Assembly (NCBI GenBank): GCA_029256565.1
Contig: JAQSXQ010000113.1
Location: 1 to 7,991, forward strand
Length of the DNA: 7,991 nucleotides
Direction: 5' to 3'
Origin: Mycobacterium sp.
Lineage (GTDB): Bacteria > Actinomycetota > Actinomycetes > Mycobacteriales > Mycobacteriaceae
Shown here: in pieces, positions 5,585-7,991 of the stretch
How positions within the stretch are numbered: the first letter of the stretch is position 1
Layout: every line of letters begins with the position of its first letter
Notes under the pieces: model-generated
The model's input: the letters and a program-made list of their open reading frames with translations, nothing else
Told to the model about the DNA's origin: nothing
Databases searched by the model: none
Made by a program: the position numbers and the translations under genes

Positions 5585-7441
5585 GTGGATGTCCTGATCG
5601 GACAGCTGGCAACGGGATTGAGCCTCGGCTCGATCCTGTTGCTGGCTGCACTGGGCCTGTCGCTGACGTTCGGTCAGATGGGCGTGATCAACATGGCGCA
5701 CGGCGAGTTCATCATGGCCGGCTGCTACACGGCGTACGTCGTGCAGCAGGTGTTCTCGAACGCCGGTGTCTCCCTGCTGCTCTCACTGGTCATCGGGTTC
5801 TTCGTCGGTGGCCTCATGGGAGTGATTCTGGAGGTCACGCTGATCCAGCGGATGTACGACCGGCCGCTGGACACCCTGCTGGTGACGTTCGGCGTTGGGC
5901 TGATCCTGCAGCAGGTGGCGCGCGACGTGTTCGGCGCACCCGCCGTCAACGTCATCGCGCCGTCGTGGCTCTCAGGTGGTGTCGAGATCTTCGGCGCCGT
6001 GGTGCCCAAGACCCGCATCTTCATCTTGATCCTCGCCGCCGTGTGCGTGGCGGCGCTGGCCACGGCGCTCAAGACGAGCCCGATGGGACGGCGCATCCGC
6101 GCCGTCGTGCAGAACCGGGATCTGGCCGAGACGAGCGGCATCTCGTCGCGGAAGACCGACATCACGACGTTCTTCATCGGATCGGGTCTGGCGGGCGTGG
6201 CCGGGGTGGCACTGACGCTGATCGGCTCGACGAGCCCCACCACCGGGCAGAGCTACCTCATCGACGCCTTCCTCGTCGTCGTCGTCGGCGGTCTCGGCCA
6301 CATCAAGGGCACGGTGATCGCCGCACTGGGGCTGGGGTTCTTCAACTCGTTCATCGAGTACAACACCACCGCCTCGCTGGCCAAGGTGATCGTGTTCGTG
6401 ATCATCGTGTTCTTCCTGCAGGTCAGCCTGCTGGCGAAGTTCCTGTGCTTCGCCATCGTCGCCGTCGGCATTGGATTGGCCTGGGGCCGTGGCGGAATGC
6501 TCGTCCTTGGCCAGGGCGTCTTCTTCGGCCTCGGCGGCTACATCATGGGGATGCATCTGAAGATCTCCGACGCCGCACTGACCAAGCAGGCGGTGCCGGA
6601 CTTCATGCAGATCGCGGGCGTTCGCGAATTGCCCGCCTACTGGCAGCCGTTCGCATCGCCCATCGTCACGCTGCTGGCGGTCGTGTTCGTCCCGACGGCG
6701 ATCGCCGCGCTGCTCGGCCTCGGCGTGTTCAAACGCCGCGTCAAGGGCGCGTACTTCGCCATCCTGTCCCAGGCGCTGGCCGCTGCGCTGGCGATCCTGC
6801 TGATCGGCCAGACCAGCATCGGAGGCAGCAACGGGCTCAACAACTTCCGCACCTTCTTCGGGTTCGCGCTCAAGGACCCGGTGAACAAGCAGATGCTCTA
6901 CTTCATCGCCGCGGCGGTCCTGCTGATCGTGGTAGCGATCGTGCGCCAGCTGATGCAGAGCCGCTACGGCGAACTCCTGGTCGCGGTGCGTGACGGCGAG
7001 GAGCGCGTGCGCTTCCTCGGGTACGACCCGGCGAACGTCAAGGTCGTCGCCTACACGGTTGCCGCGCTGTTCGCGAGCATCGCGGGCGCGCTGTTCGCCC
7101 CGATCGTCGGCTTCATCGCGCCGTCGCAGGTCGGCATCCTGCCGTCGATCGCGTTCCTCATCGGCGTGGCGATCGGGGGCAGGACGACACTGCTCGGGCC
7201 CGTGCTCGGCGCGATCGGCGTGGCGTGGGCGCAAACCGTGTTCTCCGAACGCTTTCCGTCGGAGTGGACCTATGCCCAAGGCCTGCTGTTCATCGTGGTG
7301 GTCGGCTTCTTCCCCGCCGGCTTCGCGGGACTCGGCGTCTTCCTGCGCCGCCGACGCAAGGGCAGGCCCGAGGCGGAACCGGAGCCGGTGGCGATACCGG
7401 ACCCCGACCCCGAGCCCGAGAAGGCAGGAGCCAGCCGATGA
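5585..7441 (+). CDS. Fused urea ABC transporter permease UrtB-UrtC (junction near residue 280)
   Basis: One frame of 618 codons holds what are normally two membrane proteins that pair to form the urea channel. Residues 1-279 are UrtB (LivH type): LSLTFGQMGVINMAHGEFIM near the start, the ATPase-contact segment AVVQNRDLAETSGI (173-186), GGLGHIKG (235-242) and the last helix AKVIVFVIIVFFLQ ending at Gln279. Residues 281-587 are UrtC (LivM type): SLLAKFLCFAIVAVGIGLAW, GGMLVLGQGVFFGLGGY (303-319), VKGAYFAILSQA and the contact segment AVRDGEERVRFLGYD (467-481). Missing are the usual short UrtB tail and the UrtC start with its first helix, together roughly 50-60 residues judged from memory of the families. 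No linker joins the halves. The C-terminus is a polar tail rich in Pro and acid (588-618). The start GTG has no SD but gives the usual UrtB beginning, and urtA ends 7 bp before. The stop overlaps the urtD start (ATGA). Confidence 0.9.
   Translation: MDVLIGQLATGLSLGSILLLAALGLSLTFGQMGVINMAHGEFIMAGCYTAYVVQQVFSNAGVSLLLSLVIGFFVGGLMGVILEVTLIQRMYDRPLDTLLVTFGVGLILQQVARDVFGAPAVNVIAPSWLSGGVEIFGAVVPKTRIFILILAAVCVAALATALKTSPMGRRIRAVVQNRDLAETSGISSRKTDITTFFIGSGLAGVAGVALTLIGSTSPTTGQSYLIDAFLVVVVGGLGHIKGTVIAALGLGFFNSFIEYNTTASLAKVIVFVIIVFFLQVSLLAKFLCFAIVAVGIGLAWGRGGMLVLGQGVFFGLGGYIMGMHLKISDAALTKQAVPDFMQIAGVRELPAYWQPFASPIVTLLAVVFVPTAIAALLGLGVFKRRVKGAYFAILSQALAAALAILLIGQTSIGGSNGLNNFRTFFGFALKDPVNKQMLYFIAAAVLLIVVAIVRQLMQSRYGELLVAVRDGEERVRFLGYDPANVKVVAYTVAALFASIAGALFAPIVGFIAPSQVGILPSIAFLIGVAIGGRTTLLGPVLGAIGVAWAQTVFSERFPSEWTYAQGLLFIVVVGFFPAGFAGLGVFLRRRRKGRPEAEPEPVAIPDPDPEPEKAGASR
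7426..7430 (+). promoter_or_regulatory. Ribosome binding site of urtD
   Basis: AGGAG lies 7 nt before ATG 7438-7440, inside the 3' end of the permease gene. With the ATGA stop/start overlap it indicates translational coupling and fixes the urtD start, which lies about 20 codons before the region of family similarity. Confidence 0.75.
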
Positions 7442-7991
7442 CCGAGACCTTGGGCAGCTCGACGACCCCGGTGGCCGGCGGCAACGTCGGCATGGGCACC
7501 CAGTACCTCGAAGTGCGCGGGCTGACCGTGGACTTCGACGGCTTCAAGGCCGTCAGCGACGTGGACCTCACGCTCTTCCAGGGTGACCTGCGATTCCTGA
7601 TCGGGCCCAACGGCGCGGGCAAGACGACCGTCATCGACGCCATCACCGGATTGGTGTCGGGCACGGGGTCGGTCAGCAAGTCCGGCGTGGAACTGCTCGG
7701 CAAGAAGGTGCATCAGATCGCCCGCCTCGGCGTGGGCCGGACGTTCCAGACGGCGAGCGTGTTCGAACAGCTGACGGTGCTGCAGAACCTCGACATCGCC
7801 GCAGGCGCGGGGCGGTCGGCGTGGACGCTGCTGCGGCGGCGATCCGGGGTGCTGCCCGCCATCGAGGAGGCGCTGGAGATCACCGGCCTGGCCGACCTGG
7901 CGGACCGGCCCGCAGGGGTGCTGGCGCACGGGCAGAAGCAGTGGCTGGAGATCGGCATGCTCCTCGTCCAGAACGCCGACGTGCTGCTGCT
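7438..7991 (+). CDS. urtD: Urea ABC transporter ATP-binding protein UrtD (5' part, cut by window end)
   Basis: The frame opens at ATG 7438 and is still open at the window end after 184 codons. After a 20-residue Ser/Gly/Thr extension, the ATPase domain starts at YLEVRGLTVDFDGFKAV. Walker A is GPNGAGKT (56-63), the Q-loop is Gln104 in GRTFQ, and the ABC signature is LAHGQKQWLEIGM (162-174), the His-Gly-Gln-Lys-Gln form typical of UrtD in place of LSGGQ. Walker B begins at ADVLLL, where the sequence stops. The block GDLRFLIGPNGAGKT and ASVFEQLTVLQNLDIA separate UrtD from the partner ATPase UrtE. It drives urea import from the cytoplasmic face of the permease. urtE is expected next but is outside the window. 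Confidence 0.93.
   Translation, partial: MTETLGSSTTPVAGGNVGMGTQYLEVRGLTVDFDGFKAVSDVDLTLFQGDLRFLIGPNGAGKTTVIDAITGLVSGTGSVSKSGVELLGKKVHQIARLGVGRTFQTASVFEQLTVLQNLDIAAGAGRSAWTLLRRRSGVLPAIEEALEITGLADLADRPAGVLAHGQKQWLEIGMLLVQNADVLL

Noticed and set aside
5972..7279. A 435-codon open frame antisense to the permease gene
   Set aside because: Its composition is rich in Arg, Asp, His and Gln with no recognisable domain, and it is the mirror of a well supported membrane protein in high-GC DNA.

Overview
The window comes from a high-GC actinobacterium, most likely a Mycobacterium/Mycolicibacterium. The evidence is a close match (from memory) to the M. tuberculosis radical SAM protein Rv2578c, a perfect match to the mycobacterial LexA/SOS box in front of that gene, several promoters with a TANNNT -10 about 6-7 nt before the start codon (the usual leaderless layout), and a secreted protein that resembles the mycobacterial MmpS accessory domain. 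The species cannot be fixed from sequence alone.

Layout. Positions 1-1839 (minus strand): the Rv2578c-type radical SAM enzyme, followed by an alpha/beta hydrolase with an Asp nucleophile that runs off the left edge. Positions 1871-3664: a TetR-family regulator (minus) and an MFS exporter (plus), divergent across only 24 bp, a classic regulator/transporter pair. Positions 3630-4046 (minus): a small secreted MmpS-like protein whose 3' end overlaps the 3' end of the MFS gene. Positions 4047-4299: an intergenic control region for the urt operon with a candidate promoter and a leader containing two tandem hairpins. Positions 4300-7991 (plus): the urea ABC importer, with the lipoprotein urtA, a membrane permease, and the start of the ATPase urtD, which is cut by the right edge.

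The most unusual point is the permease. The expected separate genes urtB and urtC are one continuous 618-codon frame. UrtB breaks off right after its last membrane helix and continues directly into what should be the second membrane segment of UrtC; the UrtB tail, the UrtC start and the first UrtC helix are absent. It looks like an in-frame deletion fusion rather than two domains joined by a linker. It may be a real natural fusion, a strain-specific deletion or an assembly error.

The second point is regulation on the left. The radical SAM gene has a SOS box filling the spacer of a TTGACA-type promoter placed so that the transcript would start at its GTG codon. The downstream hydrolase could therefore be induced by DNA damage as well. 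No insertion sequence, tRNA, rRNA or CRISPR array was seen.
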